A stretch of DNA of 35,876 bases from Planctomycetota bacterium (GCA_016235825.1 JACRIL010000086.1:1-35876), one strand, 5' to 3'; counted from the stretch's first letter, positions 8,457 through 16,382 are shown. Program-made: numbers and translations. Notes: generated by a model not told the origin, from the sequence alone.

Positions 8457-9290
8457 ATGGATAAAGAAAAAGACATCAACAAATCAGGCTGGAATATCGA
8501 TCTGAAAAGAAACAGCCATCAACTTGCGGCATCCGATTCGGCAGAATTGATCGTTCGTGTTGAAGATTGTTTTGGAATTAAGATCTCCGACAAGGAAGCT
8601 CTCGAAATTTACACTATCGGGGAACTGTTTAAACTGGTTCTGCGGAAACTCGGACAAAAACCTGGCCCCAATGACTTGACTCGGGCATGCCTGACAGCCA
8701 GGACATTTTACCGCCTGCGCCTGGGGCTTCTGGGATTCAAGCATTGCGAGGGCATGCGGATTCGCCCGGATACGCCGATTGAGCAGGTGCTGCCGGCGAA
8801 GAATCGCCGGAAGCTCTGGCCGGAACTGGCAAAAAATATCGGCTTGAAACTGCCCCGCCTGCGACGATCAGCCGGAATTCGCAAGTTGGTAATTCCCCTC
8901 TGTATTATATGGATAGTTGCCGGCTGGCAAATCGTCAGGCTCGTTTTTCCGGCTGGATTTTACCCATCCCCATCGGTTGAAATATTTTTTGCGATCACAT
9001 TTTCAGGGCTCGCATTTATCCTGATCTTATGGATGATTTTGACTTGCCATCTTGTCAGAACAATCCCGGACTGCCGGAATGTCGGCGATCTTGCCAGGGA
9101 TATCCTTGGCGACAATCACGCCGTAATTTCCCAGGAAGTCGGACAGGGGAAAATTGCCCAGGCGGAAATGTCTGAACCGGAAAAACAGGTCTGGGCGGCT
9201 TTATTATACATTATTGCGGACATTACCTACATCAAGGAATCCGAGTTGAAACCCGGGGACCAGTTCGTGAAAGACCTCGACTTCGACTGA
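8457..9290 (+). CDS. Acyl-carrier-like membrane protein A (permuted ACP fold, no Ser)
   Basis: The 277-residue protein has three parts. Residues 26-66 (SDSAELIVRVEDCFGIKI...YTIGELFKLVLRKL) match helices II-IV of an acyl carrier protein. Residues 80-136 are a conserved Arg/Pro-rich module (ARTFYRLRLG, RIRPDTPIEQVLPAK, LKLPRL). Two membrane spans lie at about 143-163 and 174-199. Residues 240-277 (VWAALLYIIAD, ELKPGDQFVKDLDFD) match ACP helix I and the following loop, which normally come first. The phosphopantetheine serine of the DSL motif is absent (Ala at the aligned position). The start ATG at 8457 was chosen because sequence further upstream is repeat DNA. No strong ribosome-binding site is visible. 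It is a paralogue of the next gene, 12 nt downstream. Confidence 0.8.
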   Translation: MDKEKDINKSGWNIDLKRNSHQLAASDSAELIVRVEDCFGIKISDKEALEIYTIGELFKLVLRKLGQKPGPNDLTRACLTARTFYRLRLGLLGFKHCEGMRIRPDTPIEQVLPAKNRRKLWPELAKNIGLKLPRLRRSAGIRKLVIPLCIIWIVAGWQIVRLVFPAGFYPSPSVEIFFAITFSGLAFILILWMILTCHLVRTIPDCRNVGDLARDILGDNHAVISQEVGQGKIAQAEMSEPEKQVWAALLYIIADITYIKESELKPGDQFVKDLDFD

Positions 9291-9302
9291 TTGGAGACGG
9301 AT

Positions 9303-10076
9303 ATGGGACTGGATGCTGTAGAACTGGTCATACGCGTGGAAGATAGTTTTGATATAAAGATTCCCGACGATGAAGCCTCGGCAATAGTCAGCATCGGAGA
9401 CCTTTATCGTTGCATCCTCCACAAACTCGGACAGAGTCCGAAAACGGGTAATTTAAAGAAAAGATGCATGACAGCCAGGGCGTTTTATCGCTTGCGCAAG
9501 GGACTTTCCCGTCTTAAACATTGCGAAGGCCTGCGGATTCGCCCGGACACCCCGCTTGAGCAGGTTCTTCCAGCAAAAGACCGTCAGGATATTTGGCCGG
9601 GATTGGAGAAGAGCATAGGCTTAAAATTACCCCGACTGAAGCGGCCTCCCATAATCCCCGCATTGATGCTTCTACTTTGCATTGCATGGATGGTCCTGGG
9701 CACTTCGATTTTTTACATAAAACAGAACAAATGGCCTTCATACATCGGCTCGGCGTCAACGTTTGAAGTTTTCATGACGGGCCTGCTTGTAACAGCTCTG
9801 TTAATTCTGGTAGCGTCCCTGGTTTTAACGCGCCCGCTTGCCGTATGGATCCCCGGCTGCGCGAATACGGGCGATCTTGCAAAGGCGATCCTGCAGGATA
9901 ATTACGAAAAGATTGCCCAGGAAATCTTCCCCGTGAAATTCGACTCAAAAGAGATGTCTTTAAAGGAAAAAGAGGTCTGGATGGCATTGATCGAAATTGT
10001 TGCAGATCAGCTTGGCGTATATGCAGCCGAGTTGAAACCGGAGACCGAGTTCGTGAAAGACCTCAACTGCGGCTGA
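9303..10076 (+). CDS. Acyl-carrier-like membrane protein B (permuted ACP fold, no Ser)
   Basis: This 257-residue paralogue of the preceding protein opens directly with MGLDAVELVIRVEDSFDIKI, which aligns with ACP helix II just after the DSL site. Gly replaces the phosphopantetheine-bearing Ser. SIGDLYRCILHKL (30-42) corresponds to helix IV. The central module (ARAFYRLRKG, RIRPDTPLEQVLPAKDR, LKLPRLKRPP) is close to that of protein A. Membrane spans lie at about 117-138 and 156-177. The C-terminus, VWMALIEIVADQLGVYAAEL followed by KPETEFVKDL, is an ACP helix I and loop. Start: ATG at 9303 with GGAG at 9293-9296. The start is in the same frame as the stop of protein A. I recall similar planctomycete proteins, but know of no function. 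Confidence 0.85.
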   Translation: MGLDAVELVIRVEDSFDIKIPDDEASAIVSIGDLYRCILHKLGQSPKTGNLKKRCMTARAFYRLRKGLSRLKHCEGLRIRPDTPLEQVLPAKDRQDIWPGLEKSIGLKLPRLKRPPIIPALMLLLCIAWMVLGTSIFYIKQNKWPSYIGSASTFEVFMTGLLVTALLILVASLVLTRPLAVWIPGCANTGDLAKAILQDNYEKIAQEIFPVKFDSKEMSLKEKEVWMALIEIVADQLGVYAAELKPETEFVKDLNCG

Positions 10077-10170
10077 TTCATTTGTTGAAGCGGCGGTCGG
10101 GAAGGGTTGCAAACATTTTGTATCTGCCGCCGGATTATTTACCCTCTGGTGGCAATTGCTGATCTGAAAT

Positions 10171-10566
10171 TTACGCTCGACCAATAATCTTCCTGGCGAC
10201 GTTCAAAATACGTTCGGCAGAAGCAAGGGCGTCTTTGAACTCCTCGAAGTCAGGCGAACCGCTTCCCGGATAGCGGTATTCAGTGATGTAAGGATTAAGA
10301 AGCACAGCATCATCGCGGAGCGATTCCATTTCGGATATATAATTGACGGCATTAGTTATGAGATCATCGAGATCATGAGTTTTACGAAGGGGAAGCCCCT
10401 TCCATGCCAAGACGGCTTTCAAGGCTTTTTCTGCTGCTTGCTGGCAATGAAACATTGCGATGCCCAATAGCGGTTCTTTATCCAATCCGAGGCGTTTGGC
10501 AGAAATCAGGTCTTCATCGGCCTTAGTCAGCCATTGACCCACGGAATCTTCCGGGGAGTCAGCCAT
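10171..10566 (-). CDS. HEPN-domain protein
   Basis: This 131-residue helical protein has the HEPN pattern: WLTKADEDLISAKRL near the start, FHCQQAAEKALKAVLAWKG in the middle, then RKTHDLDDLI. HEPN proteins paired with MNT nucleotidyltransferases often form toxin-antitoxin modules in which HEPN is an RNase or a neutralised partner. A textbook R-x4-6-H motif is not obvious here, only R-x2-H. The ATG at 10566 overlaps the end of the MNT gene by 8 bp, so the two are translationally coupled. An in-frame upstream extension was rejected because it lies inside the MNT gene. Confidence 0.85.
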   Translation of the reverse strand: MADSPEDSVGQWLTKADEDLISAKRLGLDKEPLLGIAMFHCQQAAEKALKAVLAWKGLPLRKTHDLDDLITNAVNYISEMESLRDDAVLLNPYITEYRYPGSGSPDFEEFKDALASAERILNVARKIIGRA

Positions 10567-10879
10567 AAAGCAGTTCTCCGCTATGGACAATTTGGTATTC
10601 CAGCGAGGCCGGATCGGAGGCGAATCGCTCGAAGTATTCCGTGCTGCGAAAAAGCAGGTCTTTCGGATACGAAAGACCACTCAATTTCCGATAGGCCCGG
10701 CGAGCCATGCGCGTTGGCGATTCCGGCAGAGTGTCAACCACTATCATCAGGTCGATGTCGCTGTCAGCCGACGGATTTCCCCACGCAAAGGAACCAAACA
10801 AATAAATCCTCCGAGGGTGGAATTCTTCGACAATGCGTTCCACCATCTCTTTAACGACTTCTTTGACCGTTGGAACCAT
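10559..10879 (-). CDS. MNT-type nucleotidyltransferase domain protein
   Basis: A 106-residue minimal nucleotidyltransferase. GSFAWGNPSADSDIDLMIV (residues 29-47) holds the Gly-Ser and Asp-x-Asp (D41, D43) pattern that binds metal and NTP in this superfamily. In characterised HEPN/MNT pairs the MNT member adds AMP to a tyrosine of the HEPN toxin and silences it. It is the first gene of the two-gene unit, with HEPN overlapping its 3' end by 8 bp. No clear ribosome-binding site precedes the ATG at 10879. The gene starts 19 nt from a dispersed repeat (10898-11005), and the pair sits on the strand opposite to secA. Confidence 0.88.
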   Translation of the reverse strand: MVPTVKEVVKEMVERIVEEFHPRRIYLFGSFAWGNPSADSDIDLMIVVDTLPESPTRMARRAYRKLSGLSYPKDLLFRSTEYFERFASDPASLEYQIVHSGELLYG

Positions 10880-10897
10880 AACTACATTGTAAACTGC

Positions 10898-11005
10898 CGC
10901 CGCTGCCGATGGAACACCTTTGTTCGCCAGCCCGGAATTTTGCGTCCGGCGGGGCCGCAGGCTTGATTAACGGCCCGTCAGTTGCGATACTTACCAACGG
11001 GCGTT
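10898..11005 (+). repeat. Dispersed intergenic repeat, copy 2
   Basis: Same orientation and near-identical core as 8316-8421 (CGCCGCTGCCGATGGAACAC, GGAATTTTGCGTCCGGCGGG). It lies in the divergent gap between the MNT gene and secA. Confidence 0.7.
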
Positions 11006-11048
11006 CCGGTTGGAAATCCCGATGGTTTAAGGATATACCGGGTCGCTT

Positions 11049-11195
11049 CGGGCGCCACGGCTTGCTCGCAAGCCGTTTGAATAACAAACGCGGGCTGGAC
11101 GCCTGTGTCGCAAAAGTAGGGCGTGCAACTTGTTGCACGCGGAAATTAAACGAGGCCGGGACGGCCTCGCCACGCGCTGGCGAGACGCCCGCGAT
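11049..11195. repeat. Cluster of three hairpin repeats upstream of secA
   Basis: Three palindromes in a row: ACGGCTTGC/GCAAGCCGT at 11057-11076 (relative at 4806-4833), GCGTGCAA/TTGCACGC at 11121-11140 (copy at 7901-7920), and GAGGCCGGGACGGCCTC followed by GGCGAGACGCCCGCG at 11150-11195 (copy at 35199-35250). The reading frame of secA stays open through them, but they look like repeat DNA rather than an N-terminal extension. Confidence 0.6.
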
Positions 11196-11202
11196 ACAAA
11201 AA

Positions 11203-14200
11203 ATGCTAGAGATAGTCGGCAGAATATTTCTGAAGATGATCGGCGGCAGCAGGAACGAGCGCATCTGCCGCGGGCATATGAGATTCGTTACCGAGAAGAT
11301 TAATCCGCTGGAAGGAGATATCCGGGGGTTGAGCGAAGAGCAGCTTCTGCAGCGCAGCGCGGCCTTGAAAGAGCGGCTCAAGGCCGGACAACATCGCGAC
11401 AGCGTCAAGGCCGAGGCGTTCGCCCTGGTCCGCGAGGCCTCGCGCCGCGCCCAGAACCACCGCCAGTTCGACGTTCAGCTCGTGGCAGGCATGATCCTCG
11501 ACCGCGGCTGGATCGCCGAGGAATCCACCGGCGAGGGCAAGACCATCGCGTGCTACCCGGCGATATTAATGACCGCCCTGGAGGGCAGGAAGACGCACGT
11601 CGTTACCGTCAACGATTACCTCGTGAAGCGCGACGCCGACTTCGCCAAGCCGATCTTCTCGCTGCTGGGCGTTACGGTGGGGTACATAACGGCCGACATG
11701 GACAACAAGCAGCGCAAGGAGATGTACGCCTGCGACATCACCTACGGGACCAACAGCGAGTTCGGTTTCGACTACCTGCGGGACAACATGAAGATGTCGG
11801 TGGCCGACCAGGTGCAGGGGCGGCTGGATTTCGCGATTGTGGACGAGGTGGACAGCATCCTGATAGACGAGGCCCGCACGCCGCTGATCATATCGGGTCC
11901 GGCGGCCGGCCAGACCGACCTGTTCCGCAAGGCCGACGCCGTGATCCGCCAGGTTATCGAGAACCACAAACCCTGGGACAGGATCAACCGCCGCGTCGAG
12001 GCCCTCAAGAGGCAGATCAAGGCCCTGACCGGCGAGTCGGACAAGGCCAAAGGCGACGCAGCCAAGGATGTCCAGGCCAAGCTCGACGAGGCCGGCAATC
12101 TTCTGATCAAAGAGGAAGACGCCCTGGCCGGCGAGACGAAATATTATGAGGTCGAGCTGGACAAGAAGTCGGCCCATCTGACGCACGAGGGCATCGCGGC
12201 GGCGCAGGACATCGCGGGGGTGGGCAGTTTTTACGTCGGTGCGAACATGGCCTGGCCCCACCTGATGGAGCAGGCCCTGCGGGCGCATCTGGTGTTCGAG
12301 AAGGACAAGGACTACGTCGCCCAGCAGGGGCAGATCGTGATAGTTGACGAGTTCACCGGCCGGCTGCTGGAGGGCAGGGAATGGTCGGACGGGCTTCACC
12401 AGGCCGTCTGCGCCAAGGAGCACGTGCCGATCAAAGAGGAAAACCAGACGCTGGCCACGATAACGATCCAGAATTATTTCAAGCTCTACAAGAAGCTGGC
12501 CGGCATGACAGGCACGGCGATGACCGAGGCCAGCGAGTTCATGAAGATTTACAAGCTGGACGTGGTCTCGGTTCCGACTCACCGGCCGGTCAACCGCGTG
12601 GATCACAACGACCGCATATACGGCGAGGTGTCCGACAAGTTCGACGCGATCGTCGAGGAGATAAACACCGTCAGCAAGGCCGGCCGGCCCGTGCTGGTTG
12701 GCACGACGAGCATCGAGAAGTCCGAGGTGCTTTCTGCAGCCCTGACCAGGCGGTACGGCATCGAACACCAGGTGCTCAACGCCCGGCCGGAGAACGCCGC
12801 CCGCGAGGCCGACATCGTCGTGCTGGCCGGCCAGCAGAGGCCGCTCAAGAAGGGCGCCAAAGAGATGGTCGGCACGGTTACGATCGCCACGAACATGGCC
12901 GGCCGCGGCACAGACATCAAACTTGGCCCCGGCGTGGTGGACGAAAAATGCAAGGTTCCGCCGCCCGAAAAGCTCGCGGAACTGGGCCTTGATCCGGAAG
13001 ATCTGTTCCCGACCGGCACAAACAAGTGCTGCATGAGATGTCCGCAGTACGACGGCGACACCAACTGCTCGCACTGCTTCAAGCCGAAACTTCATCCGGA
13101 ATTTCCCGTCAGGGGCAGATTCGAGTGCCCGCAGGACGTGCCCTGCGGCCTGCACGTGGTAGGAACGGAGCGGCACGAGGCAAGGCGAATCGACAACCAG
13201 CTTCGCGGGCGATCCGGCAGGCAGGGCGATCCGGCATCGAGCAGGTTCTTCCTGTCGCTTCGCGACGACCTGATGGCCATCTTCGCCGGCGAGTGGACGC
13301 TCAAGGTGCTCGGCTGGCTGGGCCTCCAGGGCGACGTGGCCATCGAGGACAGGCGGGTCTCAAAGGGGATCGAGAATGCGCAGAAAAAGGTCGAGGAGCG
13401 CAACTTCGACATCCGTAAAAACCTGCTCGAATACGACGAGGTGATGGATTACCAGCGCCGGGCCTTCTACGCCGACCGGCAGAAAATACTCGAAGGCAGG
13501 CAGATCGAGGGGCTGACAGCCAGGATCATCCGGGACGCCGTGGACGAGGGCGTTGACCGCTTTCTGGCCGGCAGGCACGTCCAGCAGTGCATCGCGGAAT
13601 GGGCCAAGCAGAATTTGCAGATACCGATTGAGCCCGAGCAGATCAAGGCCCAGTTCCCCGAGGACATGTCCGGCCTGATCGACGACCTGCGGGTTCGCGC
13701 CAAGGAGGAGGCATCCAGCGTGATCGCCATGACGCTCGGCGAATACATGGACGAGGACGCCGACCCCGCCGACTGGGACCTCAAGGGGCTGGTGAGCTGG
13801 GCGATGAGCCGCTTCGGCGTGAACCTGTCGCAGAGCCAGCTTCGCAAGATGCAGATCGACGAGGTCGAGCGGCTGCTGGGCGAGGCCGCCTCGCAGAAGA
13901 TCGACCAGATAGACATGTCCGAGGCCGGCAAATACCTGGACAAGGGTTTCGCCGAGGCCGCACTGGCGGAATGGGCCGGCCAGAAATTCGCGCTGGAGTT
14001 CAAGGCCCAGGAGATGTTCGACGAGGCCCAGGAAGTCAAGAAGAGGATTCTCGACAAGGTCATGGCCGCATACGACAGGCGCCGGATCGAATATCCCGTC
14101 GAATACGCGATGGATTGGACGATAGGCCAGGGCGGAGTCGAAAACATCTACGCCCTGACCAGCCTTGCCGCATGGGCCAATCAGAAGTATCAGGCCGGCA

Positions 14201-14904
14201 TCGCCGTGGAAGAACTTCAGAATTCCCAGCCGAAGGAGATATACCGGCGGCTGGTTGGGCTGTCGGAGGCATGGCAGACCGGCGGCAAGCTGGAACAGTG
14301 CGTCAGCGAGGCGCTTGGCACGGCCCCGACGGCCGAAAAGGCCGTCGAGTTCGCCAAAAGCCGCTTCGACACCGACGTGCGGCCGGAAGACCTCAACGGC
14401 CGGGCCGACGTCAACATCGCCGACAGGATCGTCGAGATAGGCAGGCGGTTCCTGCGGCGCGAGATGACCGAGCTGGAGCGGTTCGTGCTGCTGCACATCT
14501 ACGACAGCGCATGGAAAGACCACCTGCTGGCGATGGACCACCTAAAGGGCGGCATAGGCCTGCGGGGATACGCCGAGCGCGACCCCAAGGTCGCCTACAA
14601 GATCGAAGGCTCGCGGATGTTCGAGGAGATGCTCCAGACGGTGCGCGATCGCGTTACGGACATGATTTTCCGCGTCCGTCTGGCGGCCAACACGCAGATG
14701 CAGAGCGTCTACCAGATATCCAACATGGTGCACGACCAGCTCAGCGCGTACGACCAGGCGGCACAGGACATGTCGCAGCAGGAGGCCGCCATGCCGCACA
14801 AGGTCCAGCAGATCGTTCGGGACGCGCCGCGAGTGGGCAGAAACGACCCCTGCCCGTGCGGCAGCGGAAAAAAATACAAACAGTGCTGCGGAAAGGACCA
14901 TTAG
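11203..14904 (+). CDS. secA: Preprotein translocase ATPase SecA, long form
   Basis: SecA drives protein export through SecYEG. Walker A is STGEGKT (108-114), Walker B region DEVD (214-217), and VGTTSIEKSE, TNMAGRGTDI and GTERHEARRIDNQLRGRSGR mark the second motor half. Between motor motifs is a cysteine-rich insert: C609, C610, C613, C622, C625, then C642 and C648. The C-terminus has the zinc-binding SEC-C motif [17 protein letters not shown]. The protein is 1233 residues against about 900 in E. coli. Much of the excess is in the helical scaffold region (about 780-1080). ATG at 11203 gives MLEIVGRIFLKMIGGSRNER, which aligns with the usual N-terminus. There is no clear Shine-Dalgarno, so ATG 11236 is an alternative. 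Confidence 0.95.
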   Translation: MLEIVGRIFLKMIGGSRNERICRGHMRFVTEKINPLEGDIRGLSEEQLLQRSAALKERLKAGQHRDSVKAEAFALVREASRRAQNHRQFDVQLVAGMILDRGWIAEESTGEGKTIACYPAILMTALEGRKTHVVTVNDYLVKRDADFAKPIFSLLGVTVGYITADMDNKQRKEMYACDITYGTNSEFGFDYLRDNMKMSVADQVQGRLDFAIVDEVDSILIDEARTPLIISGPAAGQTDLFRKADAVIRQVIENHKPWDRINRRVEALKRQIKALTGESDKAKGDAAKDVQAKLDEAGNLLIKEEDALAGETKYYEVELDKKSAHLTHEGIAAAQDIAGVGSFYVGANMAWPHLMEQALRAHLVFEKDKDYVAQQGQIVIVDEFTGRLLEGREWSDGLHQAVCAKEHVPIKEENQTLATITIQNYFKLYKKLAGMTGTAMTEASEFMKIYKLDVVSVPTHRPVNRVDHNDRIYGEVSDKFDAIVEEINTVSKAGRPVLVGTTSIEKSEVLSAALTRRYGIEHQVLNARPENAAREADIVVLAGQQRPLKKGAKEMVGTVTIATNMAGRGTDIKLGPGVVDEKCKVPPPEKLAELGLDPEDLFPTGTNKCCMRCPQYDGDTNCSHCFKPKLHPEFPVRGRFECPQDVPCGLHVVGTERHEARRIDNQLRGRSGRQGDPASSRFFLSLRDDLMAIFAGEWTLKVLGWLGLQGDVAIEDRRVSKGIENAQKKVEERNFDIRKNLLEYDEVMDYQRRAFYADRQKILEGRQIEGLTARIIRDAVDEGVDRFLAGRHVQQCIAEWAKQNLQIPIEPEQIKAQFPEDMSGLIDDLRVRAKEEASSVIAMTLGEYMDEDADPADWDLKGLVSWAMSRFGVNLSQSQLRKMQIDEVERLLGEAASQKIDQIDMSEAGKYLDKGFAEAALAEWAGQKFALEFKAQEMFDEAQEVKKRILDKVMAAYDRRRIEYPVEYAMDWTIGQGGVENIYALTSLAAWANQKYQAGIAVEELQNSQPKEIYRRLVGLSEAWQTGGKLEQCVSEALGTAPTAEKAVEFAKSRFDTDVRPEDLNGRADVNIADRIVEIGRRFLRREMTELERFVLLHIYDSAWKDHLLAMDHLKGGIGLRGYAERDPKVAYKIEGSRMFEEMLQTVRDRVTDMIFRVRLAANTQMQSVYQISNMVHDQLSAYDQAAQDMSQQEAAMPHKVQQIVRDAPRVGRNDPCPCGSGKKYKQCCGKDH

Positions 14905-14907
14905 TCG

Positions 14908-15141
14908 ATGACGGACAAGCTCGCAAGGCATCACGACAGGATCGAAAAGGCGAAGAAGATCGAGGGACTCGACAATCGCGCCCGCTCGAAGGACGACCTC
15001 GAGGCCGAGAAGGAACTTGTGAAAAAAACCAAAAAGGTCGAGCCGATACAGGCGCAGCAGTCGCCCGGCAGAAACGACCCATGCCCGTGCGGCAGCGGGA
15101 AAAAATACAAGAAATGCTGCGGCATCAAAGACAAGGCCTGA
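14908..15141 (+). CDS. Small SEC-C motif protein
   Basis: This 77-residue protein begins 3 nt after the secA stop and is certainly co-transcribed. Residues 1-50 are a highly charged helix ([20 protein letters not shown]). The rest is a SEC-C zinc motif, [19 protein letters not shown], nearly the same as the tail of SecA even at the nucleotide level. In SecA this motif binds SecB or ribosomes. A free copy might compete for or extend the same contacts, which is inference. Short SEC-C proteins next to secA look like a duplicated tail. Confidence 0.8.
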   Translation: MTDKLARHHDRIEKAKKIEGLDNRARSKDDLEAEKELVKKTKKVEPIQAQQSPGRNDPCPCGSGKKYKKCCGIKDKA

Positions 15142-15186
15142 CTGGCCGCGATAAAGGGCAAAAGCCGGCTGAAAACCGTTCCCAAC

Positions 15187-15215
15187 TTGGCCGGCGGACT
15201 GGTAAGCTCTACAAT
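15187..15215 (+). promoter_or_regulatory. Candidate sigma-70 promoter
   Basis: TTGGCC (15187-15192) and TACAAT (15210-15215) are 17 nt apart, about 88 nt ahead of the zinc-ribbon/VWA gene. The string TTGGCCGG-CGG--TGGTAA-CT also occurs upstream of the tRNA gene at 35580-35602. Confidence 0.45.
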
Positions 15216-15302
15216 AAAGATATGGCAGGCGTCTGACAGCCGGATGGCGACCGAAAACAGGCTGGAATTCGGCCGGTCTGCCGGGCAAAGGCGGATTTGA
15301 AC

Positions 15303-16292
15303 ATGGCCAAGATGCGAATAAAATGCAACGGCTGCAAGAAGAAGATTTCCGTCGATGAGGCCTTCGCCGGCGGGATGTGCCGCTGCCCGTATTGCAAGGC
15401 GATAGTCAAGGTTCCCGAGAGGGCCGGCGCCGCGGCCGGTGCAGGATCTTCCAGGCCTGACAGGCCCTCGCGGCCCGACGCCCCGCCCGGCAGGCCGGGT
15501 TCGCCCGCGGGCGCCAGGCAAGGCCCGGAAAGGGCCACAAAAGTCAAGGTGCTCGGACCCGAAGACATCCCCATGGCCGATCCCGTCAAGGTGCAAGGGG
15601 TCGTAACCATTCTGCTTTTCCTGTGCCTGATCATAATGGGCGCCGTCGGCGGATATGCGATATGGAAAATTATGAACCAGGAGAATCCGCATGATAAACC
15701 TTTTGTGATGCCGGCGAACGATAATTCCAATCCGTTCATGGCCAACACGGTCCCGGCGGTGGCGGGCAACATCAAGGTGGAGCCTCCAGTCATCTACGTG
15801 CTTGACTGCGGCAGCAGGATGGGGGAGCCCATGGGCTATGCCTCAAAGATGGTGCGGGCCTCCGTGAAGAGCCTCCCCAAGGGTCAAAAATTCAACATCC
15901 TCCTGCTCCGCGACGGCGGCAACAAATGGATGGTTGACGGGCTTGAGTTTGCCGGACCGGACGGTTTGGCCAAGGCCCGGCAGGAAACCAAAGACATCAT
16001 ACCTTCCGGCAGGACGGAACTGGCGGCCGGCATCAAACAGGCCCTCGACGCCAAACCAAAAACGCTTGTCGTGCTCGCCAACAAGCAGATCGAGGACAAG
16101 GATGTCAATGAACTCGCGGCCGCGGCCAAGTCCGGCGGAACGGTTATCGTGGCAATATCAATATGCGTCGGTTCCGAGGAAGATGTCGTAAAAAGTTTCA
16201 GCCGGCTTTCCGAGCAGACCGGCGGCAAGAGCAGGGCCTTCAGCATGGCCGAACTGGACACTTTTAACAATAGCTCCGACGCCGTCGATTAA
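15303..16292 (+). CDS. Zinc-ribbon, single-span membrane protein with degenerate VWA domain
   Basis: The 329-residue protein starts with a zinc ribbon (C8-x2-C11 and C28-x2-C31), then a Pro/Arg/Gly-rich linker (about 40-80). One membrane span at about 100-124 (VVTILLFLCLIIMGAVGGYA) follows, then an outer domain from about residue 155. That domain looks like von Willebrand factor A: VIYVLDCGSRMG near 164-175, a central Thr in SGRTEL (T238), and LVVLANKQIEDKD. The MIDAS motif, normally D-x-S-x-S, reads D168-C-G-S-R172, so metal binding is doubtful. ATG at 15303 was preferred over TTG 6 nt upstream. Zinc-ribbon/VWA proteins of this shape are common in planctomycetes. Function unknown. Confidence 0.75.
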   Translation: MAKMRIKCNGCKKKISVDEAFAGGMCRCPYCKAIVKVPERAGAAAGAGSSRPDRPSRPDAPPGRPGSPAGARQGPERATKVKVLGPEDIPMADPVKVQGVVTILLFLCLIIMGAVGGYAIWKIMNQENPHDKPFVMPANDNSNPFMANTVPAVAGNIKVEPPVIYVLDCGSRMGEPMGYASKMVRASVKSLPKGQKFNILLLRDGGNKWMVDGLEFAGPDGLAKARQETKDIIPSGRTELAAGIKQALDAKPKTLVVLANKQIEDKDVNELAAAAKSGGTVIVAISICVGSEEDVVKSFSRLSEQTGGKSRAFSMAELDTFNNSSDAVD

Positions 16293-16330
16293 GACCAAAC
16301 ATCCAGGTCATTCAGCGCGTCCGAACTGGA

Positions 16331-16336
16331 TATAAT
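16331..16336 (+). promoter_or_regulatory. Candidate -10 box before the methyltransferase gene
   Basis: A perfect TATAAT lies 46 nt upstream of the ATG at 16383. No convincing -35 box is visible at the expected distance. The ribosome-binding site AAAGGA is at about 16371-16376. Confidence 0.35.
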
Positions 16337-16382
16337 GGGCAAATATCCCAAAACGGTCAAATAATGGAATAAAGGAAACGCC

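Noticed and set aside
9288-9290. Selenocysteine at the TGA between genes A and B
   Set aside because: No stem-loop typical of a bacterial SECIS is evident directly after it, and gene B has its own ribosome-binding site and ATG.
10909-11202. N-terminal extension of SecA upstream of 11203
   Set aside because: The open frame there consists of palindromic repeats shared with other gaps, and the SecA family starts at the MLEIVGRIFLKM position.
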